DNA of 64,000 nt from Phycicoccus sp. CSK15P-2 (GCF_016888005.1 NZ_JAFDVE010000019.1:113806-177805); one strand, 5' to 3'. Numbered from the stretch's first letter, positions 31,960 through 41,860 are shown. Translations and numbers: made by a program. Notes: a model not told the origin generated them from the letters alone.

Positions 31960-33365
31960 CAGCGGTCGACACCTCCCATGACGGGGTCGATGGAGGCCAC
32001 GGCGACGATGACGTCGGCGACCTGCGAGCCCTCGCACATCGCGGCCACGGCCTGGAGGTTGTTGAAGCTCGGGTCGCGGAAGTGTGCCCGGTACGGGCGG
32101 GTGCCGCCGTCGGAGACGGTGTGGCAGCCGAGCTCGCCCTTGGCGGACTCCACGGCGACGTACGCCTGGCCCGGCGGGACGCGGAAGCCCTCGGTGACGA
32201 GCTTGAAGTGGTGGATGAGCGCCTCCATCGAGGTGCCCATGATCTCGCGGATGTGCTCGAGGCTGTTGCCCTGGCCGTCGCCGCCGATGGCGAGCTGGGC
32301 CGGCCAGGCGATCTTCTTGTCCTCGACCATGACCGGCTGGCCCTCGGTGCGCTGGAGACGGTCCAGGCACTGCTGGACGATCTTCAGCGACTCGTACATC
32401 TCGTCGATGCGGATGCGCAGGCGGTCGTAGGCGTCGCAGCCGGTGCGGGTGACGACCTCGAAGTCGTAGGTCTCGTACCCGCAGTACGGGTCGGATTTGC
32501 GCAGGTCGTGCGGCAGGCCGGTGGACCGGAGCACCGGACCGGTGATGCCGAGCGCCGTGCACCCGGTGAGGTCGAGGTAGCCGACGCCCACGGTGCGCCC
32601 CTTGAGCAGGGGGTTCTCGTTGAGCAGCTTCTCGAGCTCGCCGAGGCCGCGGCGCAGCTCGGTGACGGTGCCGCGGACGAGGTCGACCGCACCGTGCGGG
32701 ACGTCCTGGGCGACGCCGCCGGGGCGGATGTAGGCGTTGTTCATCCGCAGGCCGGTGATGGCCTCGAAGACCCGCAGGATGCGCTCGCGCTCGCGGAAGC
32801 CGATCGTCATGACCGTCGTGGCGCCCATCTCCATGCCACCGGTGCCGATGGCGACGAGGTGGGAGTTGACGCGGGTGAGCTCCATCATCATCACGCGGAT
32901 GATCGAGGCGCGCTCCGGGATGCGGTCGGTGACGCCGAGCAGCTTCTCGACCGAGAGGCAGTAGGCCGCCTCCTGGAACATCGGGGTGAGGTAGTCCATC
33001 CGGGTGCAGAACGTCACGCCCTGCGTCCAGGTGCGGAACTCCATGTTCTTCTCGATGCCGGTGTGGAGGTAGCCGATCCCCGCCCGGGCCTCGGTGACGG
33101 TCTCGCCGTCGAGCTCGAGGATGAGCCGGAGCACGCCGTGGGTCGACGGGTGCTGCGGGCCCATGTTGACGACGATGCGCTCCTCGTGGAGGGCCGTGGC
33201 CTCGTCGACGAGGTCGTTCCAGTCGCCGCCGGAGACGGTGAAGACGGCGGCGCCCTCGGTGTCGTCGTCGACGCTCGCGCCGTAGGGGTCGGCGCCGGGG
33301 AGGTCCTCGTCCAGGCCCGGGCTCGGGGCGGAGTCGTCGTAGATCGTGTCGTCGTGGGTCGTCAT
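31959..33365 (-). CDS. nuoD: NADH-quinone oxidoreductase subunit D
   Basis: 468 residues; with NuoB and NuoH it forms the quinone-reduction site. The quinone-site His is in [15 protein letters not shown]; the hydrogenase-like relics RMDYLTPM and SHLVAIG and the C-terminal DPVMGGVDR are all present. An acidic N-terminal extension of about 60 residues precedes the conserved core. The ATG at 33365 shares one base with the nuoC stop (TGATG). Confidence 0.95.
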   Translation of the reverse strand: MTTHDDTIYDDSAPSPGLDEDLPGADPYGASVDDDTEGAAVFTVSGGDWNDLVDEATALHEERIVVNMGPQHPSTHGVLRLILELDGETVTEARAGIGYLHTGIEKNMEFRTWTQGVTFCTRMDYLTPMFQEAAYCLSVEKLLGVTDRIPERASIIRVMMMELTRVNSHLVAIGTGGMEMGATTVMTIGFRERERILRVFEAITGLRMNNAYIRPGGVAQDVPHGAVDLVRGTVTELRRGLGELEKLLNENPLLKGRTVGVGYLDLTGCTALGITGPVLRSTGLPHDLRKSDPYCGYETYDFEVVTRTGCDAYDRLRIRIDEMYESLKIVQQCLDRLQRTEGQPVMVEDKKIAWPAQLAIGGDGQGNSLEHIREIMGTSMEALIHHFKLVTEGFRVPPGQAYVAVESAKGELGCHTVSDGGTRPYRAHFRDPSFNNLQAVAAMCEGSQVADVIVAVASIDPVMGGVDR

Positions 33366-34213
33366 CAGCTGTACGCCCTCCGCTCGTCGGGCGGCGGGAC
33401 GACGCCGCCCTTGTACTCGACGGGGATGCCGCCGAGCGGGTAGTCCTTGCGCTGCGGGTGGCCCGGCCAGTCGTCCGGCATGAGGATGCGGGTCAGCGCG
33501 GGGTGGCCGTCGAAGACGATGCCGAACATGTCCCAGGTCTCGCGCTCGTGCCAGTCGTTGCCCGGCCAGACGTCGACGACCGACGGGACGTGCGGGTCGT
33601 CGTCGGGGCAGGTGACCTCCAGGCGCACGCGCCGGCTGCCGTGCGTGATGGACAGCAAGGGGTACACCGCGTGGAGCTCGCGACCCTCCTCGCCCGGGTA
33701 GTGGGTGCCGGAGACGCCCATGCACATCTCGAAGCGCAGCGCGGGGTCGTCGCGCAGCACCCGGGCCACGGTGGCCAGGTGCTCGCGGGCGACGAAGACG
33801 GTCATCTCGCCGCGGTCGACGACCACGCGCTCGACCGCGGCCTCGTAGCCGACCGACGCGTCGAGCGCGGCGCCGAGCCGGTCGGCGACCTCGTCGTAGT
33901 AGGAGCCGTAGGGGCGAGGGGTGGCGCCCGGCAGGAGGGTCGGGGTGACGAGCCCGCCGTAGCCGGAGGTGTCCTGCCCGCGGGTGGCGCCGAACATCCC
34001 GCGCCGCTCGCCGATCTTCACCGGCTCGAGGTCCTCGGCGGAGAGCTCGGCGACCCGGCCGCCCCCGGTGTGCTGCGCGGTGTCGACGGCCCGCGGGTCG
34101 TCGTCGGTGCGCGTCTGCGGGCTGTCGGTCTCCTTGTCGGGGACCGGTGCGCCCTCACCGCTCTCGAGGTGGGTGGCGTCGTCCGTCGCGTCGTCGGTGC
34201 CGTCGTCGCTCAT
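33365..34213 (-). CDS. nuoC: NADH-quinone oxidoreductase subunit C
   Basis: 282 residues. The conserved 30-kDa-subunit core occupies the C-terminal two thirds, with [31 protein letters not shown] close to the end (seen in pieces). The first 60 residues are an acidic, Thr/Asp-rich, probably disordered leader ([13 protein letters not shown]). The ATG overlaps the nuoB stop (ATGA). NuoC and NuoD are separate here, unlike in E. coli. Confidence 0.95.
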   Translation of the reverse strand: MSDDGTDDATDDATHLESGEGAPVPDKETDSPQTRTDDDPRAVDTAQHTGGGRVAELSAEDLEPVKIGERRGMFGATRGQDTSGYGGLVTPTLLPGATPRPYGSYYDEVADRLGAALDASVGYEAAVERVVVDRGEMTVFVAREHLATVARVLRDDPALRFEMCMGVSGTHYPGEEGRELHAVYPLLSITHGSRRVRLEVTCPDDDPHVPSVVDVWPGNDWHERETWDMFGIVFDGHPALTRILMPDDWPGHPQRKDYPLGGIPVEYKGGVVPPPDERRAYS

Positions 34214-34809
34214 CCGAGGAGGTTCTTCCCGGCCGGCGCCGCGATGTGCGCGAAGTGGTCGTGGGTCGGGGCCATCTGCGAGGTGGGCGTGGCGCGCAGC
34301 GCGGCCTGCTCGGCGGCCCGGGCCGCGGCGACGCGGTTGACGCCGAGCTTGCTGCCCTGGATCTGCTCGTGGAGCTCGATGATCGCGTTGAGCAGCATCT
34401 CGGGCCGTGGCGGACAGCCCGGCAGGTAGATGTCGACGGGGATGACATGGTCGACGCCCTGGACGATCGCGTAGTTGTTGAACATCCCGCCCGACGAGGC
34501 GCAGACGCCCATGGAGATGACCCACTTGGGGTTCGGCATCTGGTCGTAGACCTGGCGGACGACCGGCGCCATCTTCTGGCTGACCCGCCCGGCGACGATC
34601 ATGAGGTCGGCCTGGCGCGGGGTGGCGGAGAACCGCTCCATCCCGAACCGGGCGATGTCGTAGTCGGGGGTGCCGACGGCCATCATCTCGATGGCGCAGC
34701 ACGCGAGCCCGAAGGTGGCCGGCCAGATCGACGCCTTGCGCATGTACCCGGCGACGTTTTCGAGCGTCGTGAGGACGAACCCGGCGGGCAGCTTCTCCTC
34801 GAGTCCCAT
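34210..34809 (-). CDS. nuoB: NADH-quinone oxidoreductase subunit B
   Basis: 199 residues with all four N2 cluster cysteines: the CC pair in [20 protein letters not shown] and [11 protein letters not shown]. This is the copy belonging to the full operon; compare the paralogue at 8350. The ATG has a GAGGAGG ribosome site 4 nt upstream. It begins 40 bp after nuoA, the largest gap in the operon. Confidence 0.96.
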   Translation of the reverse strand: MGLEEKLPAGFVLTTLENVAGYMRKASIWPATFGLACCAIEMMAVGTPDYDIARFGMERFSATPRQADLMIVAGRVSQKMAPVVRQVYDQMPNPKWVISMGVCASSGGMFNNYAIVQGVDHVIPVDIYLPGCPPRPEMLLNAIIELHEQIQGSKLGVNRVAAARAAEQAALRATPTSQMAPTHDHFAHIAAPAGKNLLG

Positions 34810-34849
34810 CAGGCCTCCTCGGCGGTCGGGGCGGACACGGTGACGGTGC

Positions 34850-35212
34850 TCAGTCCCACTCGAGACCACCCCGCTTCCAGACGTAGGCGTAGGCGACGAA
34901 CACCGTGACGATGAAGAGGACCATCTCGACGAGCGCGAACAGGCCCAGCTGGTCGAAGGCGACGGCGAACGGGTAGAGGAACACCGACTCGATGTCGAAG
35001 ATGATGAAGAGCATCGCCGTGAGGAAGTACTTGATCGGCACACGCCCACCGCCCTGGGCCCGCGGCGTGGGCTGGATGCCGCACTCGTAGGCCTCGAGCT
35101 TGGCGCGGTTGTAGCGCTTGGGGCCGACGACCAGGCTGGTGCCCACCGACAGCGCCGCGAAGCCGAAGCCGAGCGCCAGGAGGACGAGGAGGGGGACGTA
35201 GGGGTTGCTCAT
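34850..35212 (-). CDS. nuoA: NADH-quinone oxidoreductase subunit A
   Basis: 120 residues, three membrane segments, with the canonical loop [11 protein letters not shown] and [14 protein letters not shown]. First gene of the 14-gene operon. A predicted promoter and a Rex-type operator lie 180-235 bp upstream. Confidence 0.95.
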   Translation of the reverse strand: MSNPYVPLLVLLALGFGFAALSVGTSLVVGPKRYNRAKLEAYECGIQPTPRAQGGGRVPIKYFLTAMLFIIFDIESVFLYPFAVAFDQLGLFALVEMVLFIVTVFVAYAYVWKRGGLEWD

Positions 35213-35391
35213 CGCGGGCTGACTCCCCTTTCGCTGCTCGACTGCGTCAGGTGGGTGACGACCGACAGGCGCACGGACGACTTCTTCGCCATCCTAGGGG
35301 GAGTGACGGACGTCGCATCCAGAGGCGTCGCCGCCCCGGCGTCGGTGCGCCGTGGCGCACGGGCTGTGTCGGTCACCAGGTCCTCTGCTGC

Positions 35392-35410
35392 TTGTGAACG
35401 TCTTCACGAA
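35392..35410. promoter_or_regulatory. Rex-type redox operator of the nuo operon
   Basis: TTGTGAACGTCTTCACGAA: GTGAA and TTCAC are perfect inverted arms around CGTC. Compared with the Rex consensus TTGTGAA-N4-TTCACAA it differs at one position, and it fits the Streptomyces form TGTGAAC-N3-TTCACA at all but the last base. Rex is an NADH-sensing repressor known in Streptomyces to control nuo, cyd and its own operon. The site lies just downstream of the predicted -10 box, so a bound repressor would block initiation or escape. Confidence 0.8.
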
Positions 35411-35417
35411 CGGCCCG

Positions 35418-35447
35418 AGTCTAGGACGGCGCCGACCGCGCTTTCAC
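35418..35447 (-). promoter_or_regulatory. Predicted promoter of the nuo operon
   Basis: On the minus strand, GTGAAA (plus-strand 35442-35447) as -35 and TAGACT (35418-35423) as -10, 18 bp apart. Transcription would start near 35411, about 200 nt before nuoA, placing the Rex operator at roughly +3 to +18. Confidence 0.5.
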
Positions 35448-35461
35448 TTAGGTCTCCCTAA
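35448..35461. promoter_or_regulatory. Small inverted repeat next to the nuo -35 box
   Basis: TTAGG and CCTAA arms around TCTC, touching the predicted -35 box and covering the menG stop codon. The arms resemble half-sites of an iron (IdeR/DtxR) box, but the spacing is 5 bp too short, so its role is open. Confidence 0.25.
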
Positions 35462-36162
35462 CCCTCGACGGCCGGCTTCGTCGCGCGGTGCAGCGCGACG
35501 ACCCCGCCGCTGAGGTCGCGCCACTGCACCCCCACCCAGCCGGCCGCCGCGACGCGCTCGCCGAGCGCGCGCTGGTCCGGCCAGGCCCCGATGGACTCCG
35601 CGAGGTAGACGTAGGACTCGGGGTCGGAGCTCACCCGGCGGGCGATCGCCGGCAGCGAGCGCACGAGGTAGTTGCTGTAGACCGTGCGGAACGCGGCGTT
35701 CGTCGGGGTGCTGAACTCGCAGACGACGAGCCGGCCGCCGGGCCGGGTGACCCGGAGGAACTCGCGCAGGGCGGCGTCCACGTCGGCGACGTTGCGCAGC
35801 CCGAAGGACATCGTCACGACGTCGAAGGAGGCGTCCGCGAACGGCAGCCGCATCGCGTCCGCCGCCGTGAAGGGGAGGTCGCTGCGCCGCCGGTGGCCGA
35901 CGTGCAGCATCCCGAGGCTGAAGTCGGCGGGGACGACGTCGACGCCGGAGTCGGCGAACGGCTCGCTGCTCGTCCCGGTGCCCGCGGCGATGTCGAGGAC
36001 GCGCTCGCCCGGCTCGGCGGCGCAGGCGGCGACGACGGCGCGCCGCCACAGCCGGTCCTGGCCGAGCGAGAGCACGTCGTTGGTGACGTCGTAGCGGTCG
36101 GCGACGTCGTCGAACATCGCGGCGACGTCCTGGGGGTCCTTCTCGAGCGAGGCACGGGACAT
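35458..36162 (-). CDS. menG: Demethylmenaquinone methyltransferase
   Basis: 234 residues, UbiE/MenG family SAM methyltransferase that adds the ring methyl group in the last step of menaquinone synthesis. The SAM loop is [12 protein letters not shown], followed by FSLGMLHVG, the [22 protein letters not shown] region (read in pieces) and the family motif [13 protein letters not shown] lies 8 nt before the ATG at 36162. It is divergent from menF (59 bp), and its stop overlaps the inverted repeat next to the nuo promoter. Confidence 0.94.
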   Translation of the reverse strand: MSRASLEKDPQDVAAMFDDVADRYDVTNDVLSLGQDRLWRRAVVAACAAEPGERVLDIAAGTGTSSEPFADSGVDVVPADFSLGMLHVGHRRRSDLPFTAADAMRLPFADASFDVVTMSFGLRNVADVDAALREFLRVTRPGGRLVVCEFSTPTNAAFRTVYSNYLVRSLPAIARRVSSDPESYVYLAESIGAWPDQRALGERVAAAGWVGVQWRDLSGGVVALHRATKPAVEG

Positions 36163-36206
36163 GGCGGCATCCTCCCACTGGTTCCGGCGTGCCCCGCACG
36201 GCGCCG

Positions 36207-36212
36207 TATCGT
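36207..36212 (+). promoter_or_regulatory. -10 box of menF
   Basis: TATCGT, 9 nt before the ATG at 36222 with no ribosome site between; consistent with a leaderless or nearly leaderless transcript. Confidence 0.4.
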
Positions 36213-36221
36213 TCTGTCCCG

Positions 36222-37526
36222 ATGACCTCACTGCCCGCGGACGGTGCGCATCCCTCGCCCGCCCCCCTCGTCGCCCGCACGGTGCCGCTCGACCCGGCGC
36301 TCGCGGAGGACCTCCTCGCGGTCCTGCCTCCCGGACCCGCTGCCGCCCCGTGCTCCTGGGTGCGCCGCGGCGAGGGCGTCGTCGGCTGGGGCCGGGTGGC
36401 CTCACACACGGCCCACGGACCGGAGCGGTTCACCGCGCTCGAGCGCTGGTGGCGTGGCCTCGTCGGGTCGGCCGTCGTCCGGGACGAGGTCGACCTCCCG
36501 GGCACCGGACCGGTCGCGTTCGGCTCGGTCGCGTACGCCGCGGGGTCGGCGACCGGCGGGACGCTCGTCGTCCCCGAGGTCGTCGTCGGACGCCGCGGGG
36601 ACCGGGCCTGGCTGACCACCGTGTCGGCCGACCCCGCGGTCGCGGCCGTCCCCGGCACCGCAGTCGTCCGGCGGCAGGACGACCCGGAGCGCCCGGCGGA
36701 CGTCGCGTTCGCCGACGGCGCGCTCTCCCCCGCGGCGTGGGCCTCCGCCGTCGCGACGGCCGTCGGGCGGATCACCGCGGGGACGCTCGACAAGGTGGTC
36801 CTGGCGCGCGACCTCGAGGTCTCGGCCCGCGACGCGCTCGACGTCCGCTGGCTGCTGCGCCGGCTCGCCGAGCGCTACGACACGACGTGGGTGTTCGCGG
36901 TGGACGGCCTCGTCGGAGCCACTCCCGAGCTCCTCGTCCGCCGCGAGAAGGGGCTCGTCACCTCGCGGGTGCTCGCCGGGACGATCCGGCCCACCGGGGA
37001 CGACGCCCACGACCTCGCGCTCGCCGCCTCCCTCGCCCGCTCGAGCAAGGACCTCGAGGAGCACGAGTACGCCGTGCGGTCGGTCGCCGACGCCCTCGCG
37101 CCGCACTGCTCGTCGATGAACGTGCCGGAGACGCCGTTCGTGCTGCACCTGTCGAACGTCATGCACCTCGCCACCGACGTCACGGGGGTGCTCGCCGACG
37201 CCACGTCGTCACTGACCCTCGCCGCGGCGCTCCATCCGTCGGCCGCGGTGTGCGGCACGCCGCGGGCCGAGGCCGACGCCGTCATCGCCGAGCTCGAGCA
37301 CATGGACCGCGGCCGGTACGCCGGCCCGGTCGGCTGGATCGACGCCGACGGAGACGGCGAGTGGGGCATCGCGCTGCGCTGCGGCGCGGTCGACCCCGCC
37401 GACCCGGCCCGGATGCGGATCTTCGCGGGGTGCGGGATCGTCGCGGGCTCCGACCCGGACGACGAGCTCGCCGAGTCCTCGGCCAAGCTCGTCCCGATGC
37501 GCGACGCCCTGACCGCCGTCAGCTGA
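36222..37526 (+). CDS. menF: Isochorismate synthase
   Basis: 434 residues of the chorismate-binding family; converts chorismate to isochorismate, the first committed step to menaquinone. Seen: the general-base Lys in [12 protein letters not shown], the signature [39 protein letters not shown], and the C-terminal [27 protein letters not shown] and [13 protein letters not shown]. The order fits isochorismate synthases rather than salicylate or anthranilate synthases, and the men neighbours agree. ATG 36222 is preferred over an in-frame GTG at 36189. Convergent with the MenJ-like gene; the two 3' ends overlap by 8 bp. Confidence 0.92.
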   Translation: MTSLPADGAHPSPAPLVARTVPLDPALAEDLLAVLPPGPAAAPCSWVRRGEGVVGWGRVASHTAHGPERFTALERWWRGLVGSAVVRDEVDLPGTGPVAFGSVAYAAGSATGGTLVVPEVVVGRRGDRAWLTTVSADPAVAAVPGTAVVRRQDDPERPADVAFADGALSPAAWASAVATAVGRITAGTLDKVVLARDLEVSARDALDVRWLLRRLAERYDTTWVFAVDGLVGATPELLVRREKGLVTSRVLAGTIRPTGDDAHDLALAASLARSSKDLEEHEYAVRSVADALAPHCSSMNVPETPFVLHLSNVMHLATDVTGVLADATSSLTLAAALHPSAAVCGTPRAEADAVIAELEHMDRGRYAGPVGWIDADGDGEWGIALRCGAVDPADPARMRIFAGCGIVAGSDPDDELAESSAKLVPMRDALTAVS

Positions 37527-38754
37527 ACGGCGGGCGGACGTCCACCGCCACGGAGCGTCGCCCGGCCCAGCGCCACACCCGGGCGGCGGTGTCGCGGTCC
37601 TCGTCGGTCACGAGGTTGCCCATCCAGCGCAGCGCGAGCGTCATCAGCCAGTCGCTGCGCATCCCGGCCGGGCCGAGCGCGGCGAGCGTGCGCGGCACCG
37701 TGAAGACCCCCGCGAGGCGCCGCGCGATGGAGAAGGCCTCGCCGTAGTGCTCCCGCAGCAAGGCCGGCCAGACCCGCGACAGGTCGTCGTCGAGGTGGTC
37801 GGCGACGAGCCGGCCCGTCTCGAGCCCGTAGTCGATGCCCTCACCGTTGAGCGGGTTCACGCACGCGGCGGCGTCCCCGACGAGGGCCCAGTTCGGGCCG
37901 GCGACCCCGCTCACCGCACCACCCATCGGCAGCAGCGCGCTCGTCGGCATCCGGGGCTCGCCGCGCAGCCCGAACCCGGCCCGGCGCTCCTCGGTGTAGC
38001 GGCGCATGAGCGGCTTGACGGCGATCGCGGCGGGGCGGCGGGTCGTGGCCAGCGTGCCGACGCCGACGTTCACCTGACCGCCGCCGAGCGGGAAGATCCA
38101 GCCGTAGCCGGGCAGCGCCTCCCCCGCGTCGCCGCGGAGCTCGAGGTGGCTGCTGATCCACGGGTCGTCGGCGCGGTCGGAGTCGACGTAGCAGCGCCCC
38201 GCCACGGCGTAGACGGTGTCCTGGTGCCACTCCCGGCCCAGCACCTTGCCGAGTCCCGAGCGCACGCCGTCGGCGACGACGAGCCGTTCGCACGCGATCT
38301 CGGAGATCGCGCCGTCGGCCCCGCGGAACGTGACGGAGCGGACCCGACCGGACTCGACCGTCGCGTCGACGGCCTTGGCGCCCTCGATCCCCGTGGCGCC
38401 GCTGTCGAGCGCCTCCTGGCGGATCCGGGCGTCGAGCTCGGTGCGCGGGACAGCGGAGCCGTGGTCGGGCAGGCTGCCCCCGGGCCAGGGCAGGTGCAGG
38501 GTCTGGCCGAACCCGTGCGCGCGCAGCCCGCGGTTCACGGTGTGCCCGCGCACCCAGTCGCCGAGGCCGAGCCCGTCGAGCTCGGCGACCGCGCGGGGCG
38601 TCAGGCCGTCCCCACAGGTCTTGTCGCGCGGGAAGACGGCGGCGTCGGCGAGGACGACGTCGCGTCCGGACCGGGCCACCCAGGCCGCGGCGGCGGCTCC
38701 GGCGGGCCCGGCGCCGACGACGAGGACGTCGGTGCGGGTGGGGGTGTCGGACAC
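37519..38754 (-). CDS. menJ: Geranylgeranyl-reductase-family flavoprotein, probable menaquinone side-chain reductase
   Basis: 411 residues. N-terminal FAD site VVGAGPAGAAAAAWVARSG, then RDKTCGDGLTPRAV with the family Cys, and the second FAD motif WALVGDAAACVNPLNGEGIDYG (in pieces). Mycobacterial MenJ (Rv0561c) partly hydrogenates the menaquinone side chain, and its gene also lies near menG. The position between menF and menD supports the same role, but plain geranylgeranyl reductase activity on lipids is an alternative. GTG 38754 has a GAGAAT -10 box 6 nt upstream. Confidence 0.82.
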   Translation of the reverse strand: MSDTPTRTDVLVVGAGPAGAAAAAWVARSGRDVVLADAAVFPRDKTCGDGLTPRAVAELDGLGLGDWVRGHTVNRGLRAHGFGQTLHLPWPGGSLPDHGSAVPRTELDARIRQEALDSGATGIEGAKAVDATVESGRVRSVTFRGADGAISEIACERLVVADGVRSGLGKVLGREWHQDTVYAVAGRCYVDSDRADDPWISSHLELRGDAGEALPGYGWIFPLGGGQVNVGVGTLATTRRPAAIAVKPLMRRYTEERRAGFGLRGEPRMPTSALLPMGGAVSGVAGPNWALVGDAAACVNPLNGEGIDYGLETGRLVADHLDDDLSRVWPALLREHYGEAFSIARRLAGVFTVPRTLAALGPAGMRSDWLMTLALRWMGNLVTDEDRDTAARVWRWAGRRSVAVDVRPPFS

Positions 38755-38760
38755 GGGAGG

Positions 38761-38766
38761 ATTCTC
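38761..38766 (-). promoter_or_regulatory. -10 box of the menJ-like gene
   Basis: GAGAAT on the minus strand, 6 nt before GTG 38754: a leaderless arrangement. Confidence 0.4.
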
Positions 38767-38831
38767 GCAACGTCCGGGGCCCGCCCGGGCATCGGGGGGA
38801 AAGGCGGTGGCCGCCGGGCGTCGCGGTCGGC

Positions 38832-38837
38832 GACGAT
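38832..38837 (+). promoter_or_regulatory. -10 box of the Eis-like gene
   Basis: GACGAT, 6 nt before the ATG at 38844; divergent from the menJ-like promoter 66 bp away. Confidence 0.35.
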
Positions 38838-38843
38838 GGCGGG

Positions 38844-40100
38844 ATGGACGAGGACAGCCCGTACCGCGTCGTCGCGGTCACGCCGGAGACGTCGGGTGCG
38901 TTCGACGCCGTCGACGACGTCGTGTGGTTCGACGAGCCGGACCCGACCGGCGCCGACCCGAGCGGCGGGCTCGACCCGTCCCGCCGGTTCGCCGCGAGCC
39001 GCACCGGGGAGCCGCCCTTCGCCGGCGTGTTCGCCTGGTACGACCACCGGCTCACCGTCCCCGGCCCGCAGGGCCCGGCGCCGGCGCCCTGCGCCGGGCT
39101 CGCCTGGGTCGGCGTCCACCCGGACGCCCGCCGCACCGGGGTGCTCACCGCGATGCTCGGCCATCACCTCGCCGACGTCCACGAGCAGGGGTACGCCCTC
39201 GCCGCGCTGCACGCCTCCGAGCTCGGCATCTACGGGCGCTTCGGATACGGCCAGGCCTCGTTCGGGGTGCACGTCGAGGTCGGCGGCGGCGCGGAGGTCA
39301 CGGCCCCGGGGGTCGACCCCGGCGACGTCCGCACGACGGTCGTGCCCGGCCGCGGGGACGACACGGCCGACCGCGTCCACCGGGTCCAGGCGGCCGTCGC
39401 AGCCGGGCAGGTCGGGGCGGTCGCGCTCACCGAGGCGCACACCCGGCGGCGGTTCCAGCCCGACCCGCGCGCCGAACGGGGCCGGGAGCGGCCGCGCCTC
39501 GTCGTCGCGACCCGGGACGGGGCGGACGTCGGGTACGCGGTCGTCCAGCGGGCACACAAGTGGGAGGACATGCGGCCGCAGGGGACCCTCGAGTGCTCCG
39601 AGCTCGTGGCCGCCGACCCGGCCGTCCGGCTGGCGCTGCTGCGCCGGCTCGTGTCCTTCGACCTCATCGGGACCGTGACGCTGCCGGCCGACTCCGTGGA
39701 GGACGAGCTCGTGTGGTGGCTCGGGGGCCCACGGGCCGTCAAGGCGCGCGTGCACGACGCGCTGTGGCTACGGCTCGTCGACGTCGGGGCGGCGCTCGGG
39801 ATGCGCGGGTACGTGGCGGACCTCGACCTCGTGCTCGACGTCGTCGACGAGCGCTGCCCGTGGAACGCCGGTCGCCGGCGGCTGCGGACCGTGGACGGCC
39901 ACGGCGGCTGCGAGCGCACGCACGCCGCGGCCGACGTCCGGCTCCCGGTGCAGGCGCTCGGCTCGGCCTACCTCGGTGGCCGGTCGGTGGCGGCCATGGC
40001 CCGGCAGGGCCTCGTGGAGGAGCACCGGCCGGGTGCGGTCGCGGCACTCGGCCGCGCGCTCGCCACCGACGTCCCGCCCGTGGCGGCGCTCAGCTTCTGA
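38844..40100 (+). CDS. Eis-like GNAT N-acetyltransferase
   Basis: 418 residues. The N-terminal GNAT domain has the acetyl-CoA loop in VGVHPDARRTGVLTAML (P-loop-like RRTGVL) followed by ASELGIYGRFGYG, a strong signature of the Eis (enhanced intracellular survival) family. A second degenerate GNAT fold occupies about 180-300, and a sterol-carrier-like domain ends in VAALSF. Eis of mycobacteria acetylates aminoglycosides at several positions; the natural substrate in other actinobacteria is unknown. Its 3' end overlaps the menD 3' end by 11 bp on the opposite strand. Confidence 0.85.
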   Translation: MDEDSPYRVVAVTPETSGAFDAVDDVVWFDEPDPTGADPSGGLDPSRRFAASRTGEPPFAGVFAWYDHRLTVPGPQGPAPAPCAGLAWVGVHPDARRTGVLTAMLGHHLADVHEQGYALAALHASELGIYGRFGYGQASFGVHVEVGGGAEVTAPGVDPGDVRTTVVPGRGDDTADRVHRVQAAVAAGQVGAVALTEAHTRRRFQPDPRAERGRERPRLVVATRDGADVGYAVVQRAHKWEDMRPQGTLECSELVAADPAVRLALLRRLVSFDLIGTVTLPADSVEDELVWWLGGPRAVKARVHDALWLRLVDVGAALGMRGYVADLDLVLDVVDERCPWNAGRRRLRTVDGHGGCERTHAAADVRLPVQALGSAYLGGRSVAAMARQGLVEEHRPGAVAALGRALATDVPPVAALSF

Positions 40101-41823
40101 GGGCGGCCGCCGCCAGGGCGCGCAGGTCCGCGTGCGCCTGCCGGTGGGTTCCCCTGTCGACCCGCACCTCGACGACGCTCAGGCCCGCCGGCGGCTCCCC
40201 GACGAGCCGGACGAGCTCCTCGCGGGACCCGGCGAGGGTGTGCGGGACCGCGTGCGCACGGCAGAGCGCGGCGAGGTCGGTACCCGTGGGCGTCCCGAAG
40301 ACCCGCTCGAAGGTCTCGGCCCGTTCCGGCTCGCCCGGTTCGAGCGTCGTGAAGATGCCGCCGCCGTCGTCGTTGACGACGACGACCGTGAGGTCCGGCC
40401 GTGGCTCGTCCGGGCCGGCGAGCAGGCCGTTCGCGTCGTGCAGGAACGTCAGGTCGCCGACGAGCGCGTGGGTCGGGCGGCCGAGACCGAGGGCCATCCC
40501 GGCGGCCGTCGAGACGAGGCCGTCGATGCCGGCGAGCCCGCGGTTCGCGACGACGAGCCCGGCCACGGCCTCGGGCACGCCGAGGTCGAGGTCGCGCACC
40601 GGGTTCGAGGACCCGACGACCAGGACGCCCTCCCTCCCCACCGCCTCGGCCACGGCCGCGGCGACGGCCAGGCCGCTCGGCCACGCGGCGGGCGCCTCGG
40701 CCAGCGCGTCGGCCACGGCCAGCCCCGCGTCGTACCAGGCCTGGGCGAACTCGGCCCGGGGGTCGCGCTCCGGGGTCTCGAGGTGCACCTCGGCGATCCG
40801 GTGCGGGCCACCCGGTCGCAGCGCGGACCACGGGTGGACCCGGGAGGCGACGTGTCCGGGGTCGGGCCACGGGCCCGGGCCGGCGACGGACTCGACGACC
40901 AGCCCCGGGCGGCGCAGCAGCGCCGCCACCGACCGCGAGAGCGTGGGCCGGCCGACGACGAGCACGCGGTCGGGGGCGTGGTCGTCGACCCAGTCGGTCG
41001 CGGTGAGCAGGAGGGACCCGCACGGCACGGCCGACCCGCGGACCGTCTTCGGGCCGAAGGGCTCGGCGACGACGGGGTGGCCGCGGTCGGCCGCCCAGTG
41101 GTGCACGTCCTCGGCGTCGGCGCCGGCCGGGAGGTCACCGACGACGACGAGGGTGCGGGCCACGTGGGCGATGCCGTGGCCGTCCGCCCGGGTCGTCACC
41201 CGACCCACCTCGACCCACGGCCGACCGTCCGGCCTCCCCGCCAGGTGCTCCGGCAGGGTGTCGTCACCGTCCGGCACGAGCGGGTCGCGGAAGGCGAGGT
41301 CGAGATGGACGGGCCCCGGTGCGCCACCGGTGGCTCCTCGTGCCGCCGCCAGGGCGCGGCACACGGTCGAGCGCCACCATCCGGCGCCCGCCGCGGGTGC
41401 GGCCTCGGGCGCGGGCAGGTCGCACTCGAAGCGCGTCGCGCCGCCGAACAGCCCCGGCTGCGCCGTCGTCTGGTTCGCCCCGGTGCCGCGCAGCTCGTGC
41501 GGCCGGTCCGCGGAGAGGGCGACGACCGGGACCCCGGCGTGCGAGGCCTCGAGCACGGCCGGGTGGAGGTTGGCGACGGCCGTCCCCGACGTCGTGACGA
41601 CGGGGACGGGGCGCCCGGAGCCCTTCGCCAACCCGAGCGCGAGGAACCCCGCCGACCGCTCGTCGACCCGGACGTGCAGGCGGACCCGCCCGGCGGCCTC
41701 GGCGGCGAGCGCCGCGTAGGCGAGCGGCGCCGACCGCGACCCCGGTGCCAGGACGACGTCGCGGACGCCACCGCGCACGAGCTCGTCGACGAGCACGGTC
41801 GCGAGCGCGCTGGACGGGTTCAC
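40090..41823 (-). CDS. menD: SEPHCHC synthase (2-succinyl-5-enolpyruvyl-6-hydroxy-3-cyclohexene-1-carboxylate synthase)
   Basis: 577 residues, thiamine-diphosphate enzyme joining isochorismate and 2-oxoglutarate. N-terminal VLAPGSRSAPLAYA and VRVDERSAGFLALGLAKGSGRPV carry the cofactor Glu; TTSGTAVANLHPAVLEA follows, with DRPHELRGTGANQTT as the MenD signature. The C-terminal TPP motif is VGDLTFLHDANGLL to VVNDDGGGIF. GTG 41823 is preferred: upstream codons have no coding character and CAGAAT sits 8 nt before. 20-bp tandem repeats lie just upstream of this promoter. Confidence 0.94.
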   Translation of the reverse strand: MNPSSALATVLVDELVRGGVRDVVLAPGSRSAPLAYAALAAEAAGRVRLHVRVDERSAGFLALGLAKGSGRPVPVVTTSGTAVANLHPAVLEASHAGVPVVALSADRPHELRGTGANQTTAQPGLFGGATRFECDLPAPEAAPAAGAGWWRSTVCRALAAARGATGGAPGPVHLDLAFRDPLVPDGDDTLPEHLAGRPDGRPWVEVGRVTTRADGHGIAHVARTLVVVGDLPAGADAEDVHHWAADRGHPVVAEPFGPKTVRGSAVPCGSLLLTATDWVDDHAPDRVLVVGRPTLSRSVAALLRRPGLVVESVAGPGPWPDPGHVASRVHPWSALRPGGPHRIAEVHLETPERDPRAEFAQAWYDAGLAVADALAEAPAAWPSGLAVAAAVAEAVGREGVLVVGSSNPVRDLDLGVPEAVAGLVVANRGLAGIDGLVSTAAGMALGLGRPTHALVGDLTFLHDANGLLAGPDEPRPDLTVVVVNDDGGGIFTTLEPGEPERAETFERVFGTPTGTDLAALCRAHAVPHTLAGSREELVRLVGEPPAGLSVVEVRVDRGTHRQAHADLRALAAAALRS

Positions 41824-41831
41824 AGCCGCGG

Positions 41832-41837
41832 ATTCTG
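41832..41837 (-). promoter_or_regulatory. -10 box of menD
   Basis: CAGAAT on the minus strand, 8 nt before GTG 41823; the tandem repeats start about 24 bp further upstream. Confidence 0.4.
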
Positions 41838-41860
41838 CCACCCCGGCCGGAGGGCGGCCC

